From: Brevundimonas sp.
GTDB lineage: Bacteria; Pseudomonadota; Alphaproteobacteria; Caulobacterales; Caulobacteraceae
Length of the DNA: 64,000 bases
Assembly (NCBI GenBank): GCA_003248965.1
Contig: QFQU01000014.1
Location: forward strand, 62,001 to 126,000
Direction of reading: 5' to 3'
Below the pieces are notes generated by a model. The model was not told the origin of the DNA. It worked only from the letters and a program-made list of their open reading frames with translations, and ran no database searches. The translations under genes and the position numbers were made by a program. Shown here in pieces: positions 16,982 through 25,572 of this stretch (its first letter is position 1; each line of letters opens with the position of its first letter).

Positions 16982-17347
16982 GTGGCCTTCTTCACCTACA
17001 TCGTGGCCAGTCGTCGAAACGGAACCCTCTACACGGGCTCCACCGACGATCTGCTTCAGCGCGTGGCCCAGCACAGGAACAAGACCTTCGCCGGATTCAC
17101 GGCCAGGTACGACGTTCATATGCTGGTCTGGTTCGAGCGGCATGACACGCGCGAAGGCGCCTTCCGTCGCGAGCGTCAGATCAAGAAGTGGAACCGGAGT
17201 TGGAAGCTCCGACTGATCGAGGAACAGAACCCGGACTGGCGCGACCTTTTCGACCCTGTTCGCCTTGGCGGACTGAAGGATGCAAAGGACTGGGTCCCCG
17301 CCTTCGCGGGGATGAGCGGAGGACAGGAGACGCACGATGACCAATGA
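16982..17347 (+). CDS. GIY-YIG nuclease family protein
   Basis: A 121-residue protein beginning at GTG with MAFFTYIVAS and containing the small GIY-YIG fold (YhbQ/UvrC-N-like): YIV, LYTGSTDDLLQRVAQH, an Arg-rich helix and FRRERQIKKWNRSWK. The catalytic Tyr, Arg and Glu positions of the family appear present. The last 20 residues (from WVPAFAGMS) are encoded by the right inverted repeat and the bcp upstream region, so the natural fold ends earlier. Its stop overlaps the bcp start by 11 bp. The whole gene is enclosed by inverted repeats, which suggests a small mobile unit. Confidence 0.85.
   Translation: MAFFTYIVASRRNGTLYTGSTDDLLQRVAQHRNKTFAGFTARYDVHMLVWFERHDTREGAFRRERQIKKWNRSWKLRLIEEQNPDWRDLFDPVRLGGLKDAKDWVPAFAGMSGGQETHDDQ
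17290..17320 (-). repeat. Right 31-bp terminal inverted repeat of the GIY-YIG cassette
   Basis: Exact inverted copy of 16938-16968. It overlaps the 3' coding part of the nuclease gene and stops just before the bcp ribosome binding site (AGGAGA). No flanking target duplication is evident. Confidence 0.9.
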
Positions 17348-17798
17348 AGGCCAACCCGCCCCCGCCCTGGACCTGCCCGCCGACAACGGCGGCCGCGTCT
17401 CGCTCGCCGCCCTGCGCGGCAAGCCTGCCGTGGTCTATTTCTACCCCAAGGACGACACGACCGGCTGCACGCGCGAGGCCCAGGACTTCACCGCCCTGGC
17501 CCCCGACTTCGCCGCCCTGGACGCGACCGTCATCGGCGTATCCAGGGACACGGTGAAGAAGCACGACCGCTTCAAGGCCAAATACGATCTCGCCGTCATC
17601 CTGGCCTCGGACGAGGACGGCGCCGCCTGCGAGGCCTGGGGCGTCTGGGTCCAGAAGAAGCTGTATGGCCGCGAATATATGGGCATCGAGCGCGCCACCT
17701 TCCTGATCGACGCCGAGGGCCGGATCGCCCGCATCTGGCGCAACGTCAAGGTCGCCGACCACGCCGCCGCCGTGCTGGAGGCGGTCAGGAGCCTGTGA
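17337..17798 (+). CDS. bcp: Thioredoxin-dependent thiol peroxidase (BCP-type peroxiredoxin)
   Basis: A 153-residue peroxiredoxin of the BCP/PrxQ group. The peroxidatic cysteine is in DDTTGCTREAQDF. The resolving cysteine that many members have five residues later is Gln here. Another cysteine in GAACEAWGVW (about residue 100) may serve instead, as the corresponding Cys99 position exists in E. coli BCP. The conserved YFYPKDDT and ERATFLID segments are present. An AGGAGA site precedes the ATG. It lies directly behind the GIY-YIG cassette. Confidence 0.93.
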   Translation: MTNEGQPAPALDLPADNGGRVSLAALRGKPAVVYFYPKDDTTGCTREAQDFTALAPDFAALDATVIGVSRDTVKKHDRFKAKYDLAVILASDEDGAACEAWGVWVQKKLYGREYMGIERATFLIDAEGRIARIWRNVKVADHAAAVLEAVRSL

Positions 17799-17911
17799 TC
17801 GGCGAGCGCGGTTCGCAAGCCGTGCTTGACCTGCGCCTCCAGCCCAAGCCTAGTGTCGCCTCGGGCTATTAGGGGCTTGGCCGGCCTTGGCTGGCAGATG
17901 CGGAGCGCACC

Positions 17912-18436
17912 ATGTTCACCAAGAGCAAATCCCACGACACCGGCTCTCAGGGCCTCGGCATTCCGCCAGCGCCCGAGCCGACGCCGGCTCAACCCCTCGC
18001 CGCTGCGCCCGCGCCGCGGCCGCCGGAACCGGCCCGTCCCGCCGTCCGCTCCAGCAACCTGTCCACCCTCGCCGCCGGGGTGAAGTACGAAGGCAACATC
18101 TCCGGCGCGGGCGAGCTCCAGATCGACGGCTCGTTGAAGGGCGACGTCCGAGTGGCCCGCGTCACCATTGGCGAAGGCGGCGCGGTGGAGGGCACGGTCC
18201 ATGCCGACGTCCTGGAGGTGCGCGGCCGTGTCACCGGCGCCATCGTGGCCAAACAGGTCAAGCTCTACGCCACCGCCCGCGTCGAGGGCGACATCACCCA
18301 GGAGCAGCTGGCCATCGACCAGGGCGCATGGTTCCAGGGCCGCTGCAATCAGGCCAAGCGCGACACCCCCGGCGCCGCCATGCTGGAAGCCCCCGCCCCC
18401 AAGCCCGAAAAGACCGAAGCCAAGTCTCCGGTCTGA
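17912..18436 (+). CDS. Bactofilin-family polymer-forming protein
   Basis: A 174-residue bactofilin. An N-terminal Pro/Ala-rich tail (residues 1-45) precedes the right-handed beta-helix core with short repeats such as GELQIDGSLKGDVRVARVTIGEGG. A charged and Pro-rich C-terminal tail follows. Bactofilins polymerise without nucleotide and localise peptidoglycan-related enzymes; in Caulobacterales BacA/BacB act at the stalk base. Which paralogue this is cannot be said from the window alone. A strong bidirectional terminator lies about 100 bp downstream. Confidence 0.88.
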   Translation: MFTKSKSHDTGSQGLGIPPAPEPTPAQPLAAAPAPRPPEPARPAVRSSNLSTLAAGVKYEGNISGAGELQIDGSLKGDVRVARVTIGEGGAVEGTVHADVLEVRGRVTGAIVAKQVKLYATARVEGDITQEQLAIDQGAWFQGRCNQAKRDTPGAAMLEAPAPKPEKTEAKSPV

Positions 18437-18451
18437 AACATTCAGGACAAT

Positions 18452-18493
18452 CGTCATTCCGGCTTCTTCGCTGCGCTCAGCCTCGGAACGACG
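18452..18493. repeat. REP-like imperfect palindrome
   Basis: The outer arms CGTCATTCCG and CGGAACGACG pair with one mismatch around a GC-rich centre. Sequences of this type occur as dispersed intergenic palindromes in alphaproteobacteria. It lies between the bactofilin stop and the terminator and differs from the repeats around the GIY-YIG gene. Confidence 0.5.
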
Positions 18494-18537
18494 GCCAACA
18501 CGAGCTCAAGCAGGCCGAAGGCCGATAGCCCAAAAAG

Positions 18538-18566
18538 AAAGGGGCGGTCCATGGGACCGCCCCTTT
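18538..18566. terminator. Bidirectional rho-independent terminator
   Basis: AAAGGGGCGGTCC (18538-18550) pairs perfectly with GGACCGCCCCTTT (18554-18566) around ATG. A-rich sequence on the left and T-rich on the right let it serve both the bactofilin gene and the converging prfB. Confidence 0.9.
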
Positions 18567-18569
18567 CGC

Positions 18570-19692
18570 CTATTCGACCGTCGAACCGCGGGTCTGGCCG
18601 ACCCGGGCCGCCAGGGCCGCGCCCATGAACGGGTCCAAGTCGCCATCCAGCACGCCCTGGGTATCCGATGTCTCCACCTCGGTCCGCAGGTCCTTGACCA
18701 TCTGATAGGGCTGCAGGACGTAGGATCGGATCTGGTGGCCCCAGCCGATGTCGGTCTTGGCGTCGTTCAGGGCCTGAGCCGCCGCCTCGCGCTTCTGCAG
18801 TTCCAGCTCATAGAGGCGCGCGCGCAACATCTTCCAGGCCTGGTCGCGGTTCTGGTGCTGCGAACGGCCCGTCTGGCACGACACGACCGTATTGGTCGGA
18901 ATGTGCGTCAAGCGAACCGCCGAGTCCGTCTTGTTGATGTGCTGACCGCCCGCGCCGGACGCGCGATAGGTGTCGGTCCGCACGTCCGAGGGGTTGATGT
19001 CGATCTCGATCGTGTCATCCACCACCGGCGAAACCCCGATGGAGGCGAAGCTGGTGTGGCGCTTGGCCGCCGCATCATAGGGGCTGATGCGGACCAGGCG
19101 GTGCACGCCCGATTCCGACTTCAGCCATCCATAGGCGTTGGGGCCGCTGATCAGGACCGTGGCCGACTTGACCCCCGCCTGCTCGCCCTCTTCCTCGGCC
19201 TCGATCGTCACCTCGTAGCCGTGCGCCTTGGCCCAGCGGGTGTACATCCGCAGCAGCATGCCGGCCCAGTCGTTAGACTCCGTGCCTCCGGCGCCCGAGT
19301 TCACTTCCAGATAGGCGTCGTTGCCGTCGGCCTCGCCTGACAGCAGGGCCTCCAGCTCGGCGCGGGCGGCGCGGTCCTTGATGCCGCGCAGCGACTCGCG
19401 GGCGTCTTCCAGCGCGCCCTCGTCGCCTTCCTCGTCGGCCATTTCAGCCAGCATGACCCCGTCCTCGAGATCCTGCTCCATCTGTTTGACGGTGTTGATC
19501 TGGCCTTCCAGCCGTGATCGGTCGCGGCTGACGGCCTGGGCCTCGTCAGGCCTGTCCCATAACGTCGGGTCCTCGACCCGGGCGTTCAGCTCATCGAGCT
19601 TTCTGACAGCGGCGTCCCAGTCAAAGACGCCTCCTGAGCAGAGCGACGCTCTGCTCGATGTCGGCCTTCATGGCCTCGACATCCGGTCTCAT
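18570..19692 (-). CDS. prfB: Peptide chain release factor 2, with programmed +1 frameshift
   Basis: Release factor 2 recognises UAA and UGA. The coding sequence is split: 23 codons from ATG 19692 end in CTT TGA (19626-19621), preceded by the internal ribosome-binding-like AGGAGG at 19635-19630. A +1 shift on CTT skips base 19623 and continues in the frame that runs to 18570, giving about 373 residues. This is the classical prfB autoregulatory site. The peptidyl-hydrolysis loop ASGAGGQHINKTDS is present, and the stop-codon tripeptide is SPY (RISPYDAAAKRHTSF) rather than SPF. Confidence 0.95.
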
Positions 19693-19762
19693 CGCAATCT
19701 CCAGCGACAGTTAGCCCTCAAGTAGCAAGGCCCGCAGGCCGCGCGATAGGGCAAGGATAATG

Positions 19763-19794
19763 AAAGAACGGCGCGTCACGAGGACGCGCCGTTC
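19763..19794 (-). terminator. Terminator downstream of the PBP1A gene
   Basis: GAACGGCGCGTC (19766-19777) pairs perfectly with GACGCGCCGTTC (19783-19794) around a 5-nt loop. On the minus strand it is followed by TTTCATT, as expected for a terminator of the gene ending at 19814. Confidence 0.85.
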
Positions 19795-19813
19795 GATCGC
19801 TCTAACTAGAACG

Positions 19814-22225
19814 TCAGTAGAGCCCGCTCAAGTCCTCGGCCGGCGCCTTCTTCGGCGGCGGCGGCGCGGTCAGGGCCGGGCCGGCGGCCGGCGCACTGGA
19901 CGCGGCCTCCTGCTCGCGGCGGATCACGTCATAATAGTTCTGCGGTCCGACCGGCGCGGCCGGGGCCTGGACCGGCGGCGGCGCCTGACGTTCGGTGCCG
20001 GGGCGGAAGGCTTCCTCGATGCCGTTGACCATGCGGAACACGGCGTTCTTTGGCCGCACGAAGGGCCGTGCGGGCCGTTCCTTCAGCGCCGACTGCATGA
20101 ACTGGGTGAAGACTGGCACGGCGGCCGAGGCCCCCGCCTCCCCCGACCCCAGAGACCGGTTGTCGTCGAAGCCGATGAAGACGCCGACCACGATATCGGT
20201 GGTAAAGCCCACGAACCAGGCCGAGCGGTATTCGTTGGTCGTGCCCGTCTTGCCCGCGACCCACGGCCCCAGGCCGCGCGCGCTGGCGGCGGTGCCGCGC
20301 TGGACCACGCCTTCCAGCATGGAGCTGATCTGATAGGCGGTGATCGGGTCGATGACCTGCGTGCCGCGTGGCTGCAGCCGAGGCGATTCCTGGCCCGAGA
20401 AGCCCCGCCCGCATTCGCGGCAGCTGCGGTTGTCGGCGCGGAAGATGGTCTCTCCATCCCGGTCCTGGACGTAGTCGATCAGGTAGGGGTTGATCCGGCG
20501 GCCGCCGTTGGCGAAGGCGGCGTAGGCGGCCGTGATCTCCAGCGGCGTCACCTCGCCGGCGCCCAGAGACACCGACAAGTTCGGCGATAGGCCCGGAATA
20601 CCCATCTTGGCCGACAGATCGACGATCTTGGGCATGCCGACCGACGAGGCCAGCCGCACCGTCATGACGTTGCGCGACAGCTCCAGCCCGCGCCGCAGGG
20701 TCTGCGGACCATAATATTGCCGGCTATAGTTCTCGGGCGTCCAGCGTTGGCCGTTCGGTCCGCCGGCGAAGCTGATCGGCGCATCCAGCACGATGGAGGC
20801 CGGAGTGAAGTCGCCCTCCAGCGCCGTCGCATAGACGAAGGGCTTGAACGCCGAACCCGGCTGACGCCTGGCCTGGGTCGCGCGGTTGAAGCTGGACAGG
20901 GCGTAGGAATAGCCCCCGACCATCGCCAGCACCCGGCCCGACTGCGGCTCCACCGCCACCAGGGCGCCGTTGACGCGCGGCACCTGCTTCAGCGCGTATT
21001 GCCCTCCGCGCGGCTCCACGAAGATCAGCTCGCCGCGTCGCAGTTGACGGTTGGCGTTGGCCCAGGCGGCGTCGGCGGCCAGCAGGGTGCCGCTCTTGTC
21101 GCTCTTGGCCGTGCGGATGCGCACCGTATTGCCGCTGACGCTCTCGATGGCGGCGGCTTCCCAGGTGCGACGTTCCGGCGGCGCCTGTTCCTTCAGGGCC
21201 TGGGCCTGCCAGCCGTCGGCGAAATCGGTCGTGCCCCAGCCGCCGCGCCAGCCATGGCGACGATCATAGTTTTCCAACCCCTGCATCAGGGCCTCGCGGG
21301 CCGCCGTCTGCAGCGTCGGATCAAGGGTGGTGCGCATATAGAAGCCGCCAGCGCGCAACTGTTCGCCGAACTGCGGATTGGCGGCGGCCTGACGACGCGC
21401 CTCCTCCACGAAGAAGTCGGCGTCCTTGTAGTCGGCCCGCTGCGGCGCATCACGCGTGACCAGAGGCTTCGCGCGGGCCTCGACCAGTTGCTCCGGCGTC
21501 AGCCAGCCGCTCTGTTCCATTTCGCCCAGCACCCAGTCGCGCCGGCCCTTGGCCGCGCCGGGGTGGCGTTTGGGATGATAGTTGTTCGGCCCCTTGGGCA
21601 GGGACGCCAGGAAGGCCGCCTCGTCCGGCGTCAGCTGGGCCAGCGACTTGCCGAAATAGTTGTAGGCCGCCGAGGCGATGCCGAACGACCGATAGCCCAG
21701 GAAGATTTCGTTCAGATACAGTTCCAGGATCTGCCGCTTGGACAGGGTCGCCTCCAGCCGGTTGGCCAGGATGGCTTCCTTCAGCTTGCGGTTCAGGCTG
21801 GATTCATTGGTCAGCAGGACGTTCTTGGCCACCTGCTGGGTGATGGTCGATCCGCCCTCCAGCCGCCGGCCGGCGGCGAAGTTGAAGACGTTCTTCAAGG
21901 AGGCGCGGCCCAGTCCGCCCACGTCGATGCCGCCGTGCTGGAAGAAGTTGCGATCCTCGGCCGCCAGGAAGGCGTGGATCACCGTCGTCGGAATCTGGTC
22001 GTAGGAGACATAGATGCGGCGTTCGTCCGAAAACTCGCCGATCAGGGTGCCGTCCCCGGCATAGACGCGCGTCGCGGTCGGCGGGCGATAGTCGGCCAGC
22101 TCCGAAGCGTCCGGCAGGTCGTGGAACAGCCACGCCGCATAGACGGCGACCACAAGCCCCGCCAGGGCGATGGCGCCCAGCAGAACCATGCCCGCCCACA
22201 CGAACCAGCGTTCGGCAATCTTCAC
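19814..22225 (-). CDS. mrcA: Penicillin-binding protein 1A, bifunctional transglycosylase/transpeptidase
   Basis: An 803-residue class A PBP that polymerises and crosslinks peptidoglycan. It has one N-terminal membrane anchor (GMVLLGAIALAGLVVAVYAAW) and a GT51 domain with EDRNFFQHGG and GGSTITQQVAKN. The transpeptidase domain carries SxxK in PGSAFKPFVY and KTG in AGKTGTTNEYRS. A Pro/Ala-rich tail ends the protein. The start is GTG 22225 with GGAGAA upstream. The frame stays open another 191 codons, but that part lies over the divergent ohr gene and is not PBP sequence. Confidence 0.95.
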   Translation of the reverse strand: MKIAERWFVWAGMVLLGAIALAGLVVAVYAAWLFHDLPDASELADYRPPTATRVYAGDGTLIGEFSDERRIYVSYDQIPTTVIHAFLAAEDRNFFQHGGIDVGGLGRASLKNVFNFAAGRRLEGGSTITQQVAKNVLLTNESSLNRKLKEAILANRLEATLSKRQILELYLNEIFLGYRSFGIASAAYNYFGKSLAQLTPDEAAFLASLPKGPNNYHPKRHPGAAKGRRDWVLGEMEQSGWLTPEQLVEARAKPLVTRDAPQRADYKDADFFVEEARRQAAANPQFGEQLRAGGFYMRTTLDPTLQTAAREALMQGLENYDRRHGWRGGWGTTDFADGWQAQALKEQAPPERRTWEAAAIESVSGNTVRIRTAKSDKSGTLLAADAAWANANRQLRRGELIFVEPRGGQYALKQVPRVNGALVAVEPQSGRVLAMVGGYSYALSSFNRATQARRQPGSAFKPFVYATALEGDFTPASIVLDAPISFAGGPNGQRWTPENYSRQYYGPQTLRRGLELSRNVMTVRLASSVGMPKIVDLSAKMGIPGLSPNLSVSLGAGEVTPLEITAAYAAFANGGRRINPYLIDYVQDRDGETIFRADNRSCRECGRGFSGQESPRLQPRGTQVIDPITAYQISSMLEGVVQRGTAASARGLGPWVAGKTGTTNEYRSAWFVGFTTDIVVGVFIGFDDNRSLGSGEAGASAAVPVFTQFMQSALKERPARPFVRPKNAVFRMVNGIEEAFRPGTERQAPPPVQAPAAPVGPQNYYDVIRREQEAASSAPAAGPALTAPPPPKKAPAEDLSGLY

Positions 22226-22360
22226 TGCGTTCTCCGACGACGCGCCCCGAAAGGGTGCTTTAGCCCGCGTCGCCCGTCGATGGCTAGAGCGACGATGCAA
22301 CGCCCCCTTGGCCTTCGCCGTTGAACGCCCATCTCTGGTCTTCCAGCCCAAGGAGTCACC

Positions 22361-22789
22361 ATGGAAGTTCTGTATCGCGCCCAGGCCACCGCCTCCGGCG
22401 GAGGCCGCGAAGACGGCCGTTCCACCACCGACGACGGAAAAATCGACGTAAGACTGTCCACGCCCAGGGAGATGGGCGGCAAGGGCGGCGACGGCACCAA
22501 CCCCGAACAGCTTTTCGCCACCGGTTATGCGGCCTGCTATCTGGGCGCCCTGCGTCTGGTCAGCGGCAAGGCGGGCACCCCGGTCGGCCCCGACACCAAG
22601 GTCACGGCCGGCGTCGGCTTCGGCAAGAACACGCATGGCGAAGGCTTCAACCTGGACATCGACCTGACCGTCTCCGACCACGGCCTGGACCAGGCGGTCA
22701 TCGACGATCTGATCGAAAAGGCCCACCAGGTCTGCCCCTACTCCAACGCCACGCGGGGCAATGTGGACGTGCGCCTCAGCGCGAAATAA
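22361..22789 (+). CDS. ohr: Organic hydroperoxide resistance protein (Ohr/OsmC family)
   Basis: A 142-residue Ohr peroxidase that reduces organic and fatty-acid hydroperoxides, usually with lipoyl-protein as the reductant. Both redox cysteines are seen: GYAACYLGAL and HQVCPYSNATRGN. The catalytic Arg is in PREMGGKGGDGTNPEQLFA. An AAGGAG site precedes the ATG by 7 nt. The usual regulator gene ohrR is not adjacent. The gene is divergent from PBP1A across about 135 bp. Confidence 0.94.
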   Translation: MEVLYRAQATASGGGREDGRSTTDDGKIDVRLSTPREMGGKGGDGTNPEQLFATGYAACYLGALRLVSGKAGTPVGPDTKVTAGVGFGKNTHGEGFNLDIDLTVSDHGLDQAVIDDLIEKAHQVCPYSNATRGNVDVRLSAK

Positions 22790-22847
22790 GGCGATCAAGG
22801 CCCGCGCGCGTGTTGAGCCGCGCGCGCGGCGCCTCTAGAGGAAGGCT

Positions 22848-23852
22848 ATGACCTCCCCGTTCGACGCCTCTCCCGATCCGCTGATCACCCTGGAACCCGC
22901 CCGTCGCGTAACGCTGCGCGAAGCGTTCGGCGTGGACAGCGACATGACCGTGCCCTGCTTCGCCGAACGCGACAGCCATGTGCCCGAGATCGACGAGGCC
23001 TATCGCTTCGATCCCCAGACGACGATCGCCATCTGCGCGGGCTTCGCCTTCGACCGCCGCGTCATGGTCCAGGGCTATCACGGCACCGGCAAGTCGACCC
23101 ATATCGAACAGGTCGCCGCCCGACTGAACTGGCCGCTGGTGCGCGTGAACCTGGACAGCCACGTCAGCCGCATCGATCTGATCGGCAAGGACGCCATCGT
23201 CCTGAAGGACGGCAAACAGATCACCGAGTTCCGCGAGGGTATCCTGCCTTGGTCGCTGCAACGCCCCGTCGCCCTGGTGTTCGACGAATACGACGCCGGC
23301 CGCCCGGACGTCATGTTCGTGATCCAGCGCGTGCTGGAGGCGCAAGGCCGCCTGACCCTGCTGGACCAGAACCGCGTCATCCGGCCCAACCGCTATTTCC
23401 GCCTGTTCGCCACGACCAACACCATCGGCCTTGGCGACACCACGGGTCTGTACCACGGCGCGCAACAGATCAATCAGGCCCAGTTGGACCGCTGGAACAT
23501 CGTCACGACGCTGAACTACCTCGATCACGACGTGGAGGCCGAGATCGTCGCCGCCAAGGTGCCGGAATGGGCCGACGCCGAGGGCCGTCGCCGCATCGCC
23601 GCCATGGTCCGCGTCGCCGACATGACCCGGAACGCCTTCATGAACGGCGACATCTCCACCGTCATGTCGCCCCGCACCGTCATCACCTGGGCCCAGAACG
23701 CCATCATCTTCGGCGGCGATGTGGCCCTCAGCTTCCGCCTGACCTTCCTGAACAAGTGCGACGAACTGGAACGCCCCACCATCGCCGAGTTCTACCAACG
23801 CGCCTTCGGCGAAGACCTGCCCGAGGCCGCGACGCGGGTGAAAGTGGGGTGA
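22848..23852 (+). CDS. cobS: Aerobic cobaltochelatase subunit CobS
   Basis: A 334-residue AAA+ subunit of the CobNST cobaltochelatase that inserts cobalt into hydrogenobyrinic acid a,c-diamide in aerobic cobalamin synthesis. Walker A is GYHGTGKSTHIEQ and Walker B is LVFDEYDAG; the C-terminal half contains the SPRTVITWAQN sensor region. The N-terminal zone resembles that of CobS rather than generic MoxR proteins. The usual partner cobT is not next to it here; a hypothetical secreted protein follows after 6 bp. No other cobalamin gene is in the window. Confidence 0.92.
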   Translation: MTSPFDASPDPLITLEPARRVTLREAFGVDSDMTVPCFAERDSHVPEIDEAYRFDPQTTIAICAGFAFDRRVMVQGYHGTGKSTHIEQVAARLNWPLVRVNLDSHVSRIDLIGKDAIVLKDGKQITEFREGILPWSLQRPVALVFDEYDAGRPDVMFVIQRVLEAQGRLTLLDQNRVIRPNRYFRLFATTNTIGLGDTTGLYHGAQQINQAQLDRWNIVTTLNYLDHDVEAEIVAAKVPEWADAEGRRRIAAMVRVADMTRNAFMNGDISTVMSPRTVITWAQNAIIFGGDVALSFRLTFLNKCDELERPTIAEFYQRAFGEDLPEAATRVKVG

Positions 23853-23858
23853 GGGCCA

Positions 23859-24485
23859 ATGGCGGCATGGATTGCGGCGGCGTTCCTCGCGCTACGGCCC
23901 GCCCTCGACAACCAGGCGACCCAGGCTTTCACAGTCGAGGCCGAGGGGCTGCGGCATCAGTCCGGCTTTCTTTGCCCAAAGTCTCTTCCCGACGCGGTCT
24001 TGGTCGGTTCGCGCAATGGCTCGCCTGACGATTCCACCGCTGCCGGGACGTTTTGCGAGTACCAGGAAGATGGTCAGCCCGTGGCCTATCTTTCCTTTTC
24101 GCCGAAGCAGTACGCACCGCTGACGAATGGATGGTGCCGGAGGCTGCCTTCCAAGCTGCATCTTCAAATGGGTCCGCGACTGCCCGGCATCGCCAAATAC
24201 GAAGATGTGCAAGCCTGGCCTCAAGGCCTGCCGTCTCCGACCGTCCTCGGCGAACCGCTTGCTCCGGTCACATGCTTGCTGGGCCGACCGCCATTCACAC
24301 CGGCGATCATCGTCTATTCGGTGGCGGCCATCGAATACGACGCCTGGACAGTTCGAGCGGTGAACACTCCTATCCCACCGCCCTGCTGTGCGGGTTATCG
24401 TGGCGCTCGCCTGACCGCGAAGGATATGCTGGCGCTGATCCTGATCCTTGAAACGACAGACAAGTTCAGTCCGCCGGCCAGTTGA
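23859..24485 (+). CDS. Hypothetical secreted protein downstream of cobS
   Basis: A 208-residue protein with a short hydrophobic N terminus (MAAWIAAAFLALRPA) that may act as a signal sequence. Several cysteines (FLCPKS, TFCEYQ, GWCRRL, VTCLLG, PPCCAG) suggest a disulfide-bonded periplasmic fold. I do not recognise a family. Its base composition is a little less GC-rich than its neighbours, which may mean recent arrival at the position where cobT is often found. It follows cobS by 6 bp and is probably cotranscribed. Confidence 0.65.
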   Translation: MAAWIAAAFLALRPALDNQATQAFTVEAEGLRHQSGFLCPKSLPDAVLVGSRNGSPDDSTAAGTFCEYQEDGQPVAYLSFSPKQYAPLTNGWCRRLPSKLHLQMGPRLPGIAKYEDVQAWPQGLPSPTVLGEPLAPVTCLLGRPPFTPAIIVYSVAAIEYDAWTVRAVNTPIPPPCCAGYRGARLTAKDMLALILILETTDKFSPPAS

Positions 24486-24506
24486 TCAGAGAATCCCTGT
24501 GCCTTT

Positions 24507-25067
24507 TCACCAGCTAGGCGCGGCCATCGCCAGGGCGGTGTCCCTTCCCCCCTCGGGCCAGCCTTCCACCGCCGCCTCGAACGCCGTCCGGTCGCCGGCG
24601 AACAGCATGCGCGTCGCCTCCTCATAGTTCGGCAGATCGCCGGCCATGGCTGTCATGAACCGATAGGTCGCCTCGCGCGCGCGGCGGCGGCGGTCGGGGC
24701 CTTCGGCTTCGCGCATGGCCGTTTCGACCATCTTGCGCAGCGTGGCCGAGGCGCCGCCCGACTGGCCGGACAGCCAATCCCAGTGCCGGGGCAGCAGCGT
24801 CACCTCGCGCGCCGTCACCCCCAGCTTCGGACGGCCCGGCCCCTTCTTCGGTTCGATCTCCGTGTCGGGCAGTCGCCCCAAAGCCGTCTCCAAATCGCCG
24901 CGCAGGTCGAACTCCACCGTGCGGCCGGTCGCCAGATCGAAGGCCAGGACGGTCTCTCCCGCCTCGCTGGCCGCCTTCATGGCCGGCAGAACGGCGCGCG
25001 GCGCGCCCCGGGCGATCAATCGGTCGCCGGCGAAGACGGCGCAGTCCAGGTCGGGGGTCGGGATCAT
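24507..25067 (-). CDS. DUF2239 family protein
   Basis: A 186-residue protein matching the DUF2239 pattern: FDLATGRTVEFDLRG near the N terminus, then GRPKLGVTAREVTLLPRHWDWL, a segment related to ribbon-helix-helix-like DNA-binding proteins. NYEEATRMLFAGDR follows in the C-terminal half. The function of the family is unknown. It is a single gene converging on the cobS unit. Confidence 0.82.
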   Translation of the reverse strand: MIPTPDLDCAVFAGDRLIARGAPRAVLPAMKAASEAGETVLAFDLATGRTVEFDLRGDLETALGRLPDTEIEPKKGPGRPKLGVTAREVTLLPRHWDWLSGQSGGASATLRKMVETAMREAEGPDRRRRAREATYRFMTAMAGDLPNYEEATRMLFAGDRTAFEAAVEGWPEGGRDTALAMAAPSW

Positions 25068-25126
25068 GTCGCCGAACTAGCGCCGCCTGCTCCGTCCGTC
25101 AATATTACCCGGATTTTATGAGAGCC

Positions 25127-25546
25127 TCAGCGACGGCCCAACAGCCGGTCGCGGGCAGCGTTGACGCGGGTCGCCAGACCTTCGGTGCCGCCCTGATCGG
25201 GATGGGCGCGGGCCATGGCGCGTTTCCAGGCCGCGCGGATTTCAGCCTCCGTGGCCCTGGGGCCGACGCCCAGGACGGCGCGCGCCTCGGCCTCGGTGAT
25301 CGGCTCGGTCCTGGGCAGGATGCGCGCGCGAGAGGCCCAGGCGACATACAGTCCAGCCCCCGCCAGTCCCACGGCCAACAGCCACGCCCCGCGAAAAGCC
25401 GCCAGGGCGCCGCCGGCCAGCATGACCGATCCCAACAGCGTCGCCGTCACCCGCCAATGGCCGCGCCCGCGCCGCTCGGTCTGGCGGCCCAGTCGAACCA
25501 GGGCCCAGACGGCGATCGCCGCCAGGGCCAGGCCGATCAATCCCAT
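25127..25546 (-). CDS. Membrane-anchored J-domain protein
   Basis: A 139-residue protein with two or three hydrophobic segments in the first 75 residues and a C-terminal J-domain. The J-domain has the essential HPD motif in ARAHPDQGGTEGLATRVNAARD. The arrangement resembles the Tim14/Pam18-like DnaJ-domain proteins of alphaproteobacteria. It presumably stimulates DnaK at the membrane. The client is unknown. It is followed on the opposite side by mipZ, 26 bp upstream, on the same strand. Confidence 0.85.
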   Translation of the reverse strand: MGLIGLALAAIAVWALVRLGRQTERRGRGHWRVTATLLGSVMLAGGALAAFRGAWLLAVGLAGAGLYVAWASRARILPRTEPITEAEARAVLGVGPRATEAEIRAAWKRAMARAHPDQGGTEGLATRVNAARDRLLGRR

Positions 25547-25572
25547 GCGGTCAGCCTGTCGTCAGTCGGCCG

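Noticed and set aside
22226..22798. A 191-codon upstream extension of the PBP1A frame
   Set aside because: It covers the divergent ohr gene and has no PBP similarity; GTG 22225 has a ribosome site and gives the usual N-terminal anchor.
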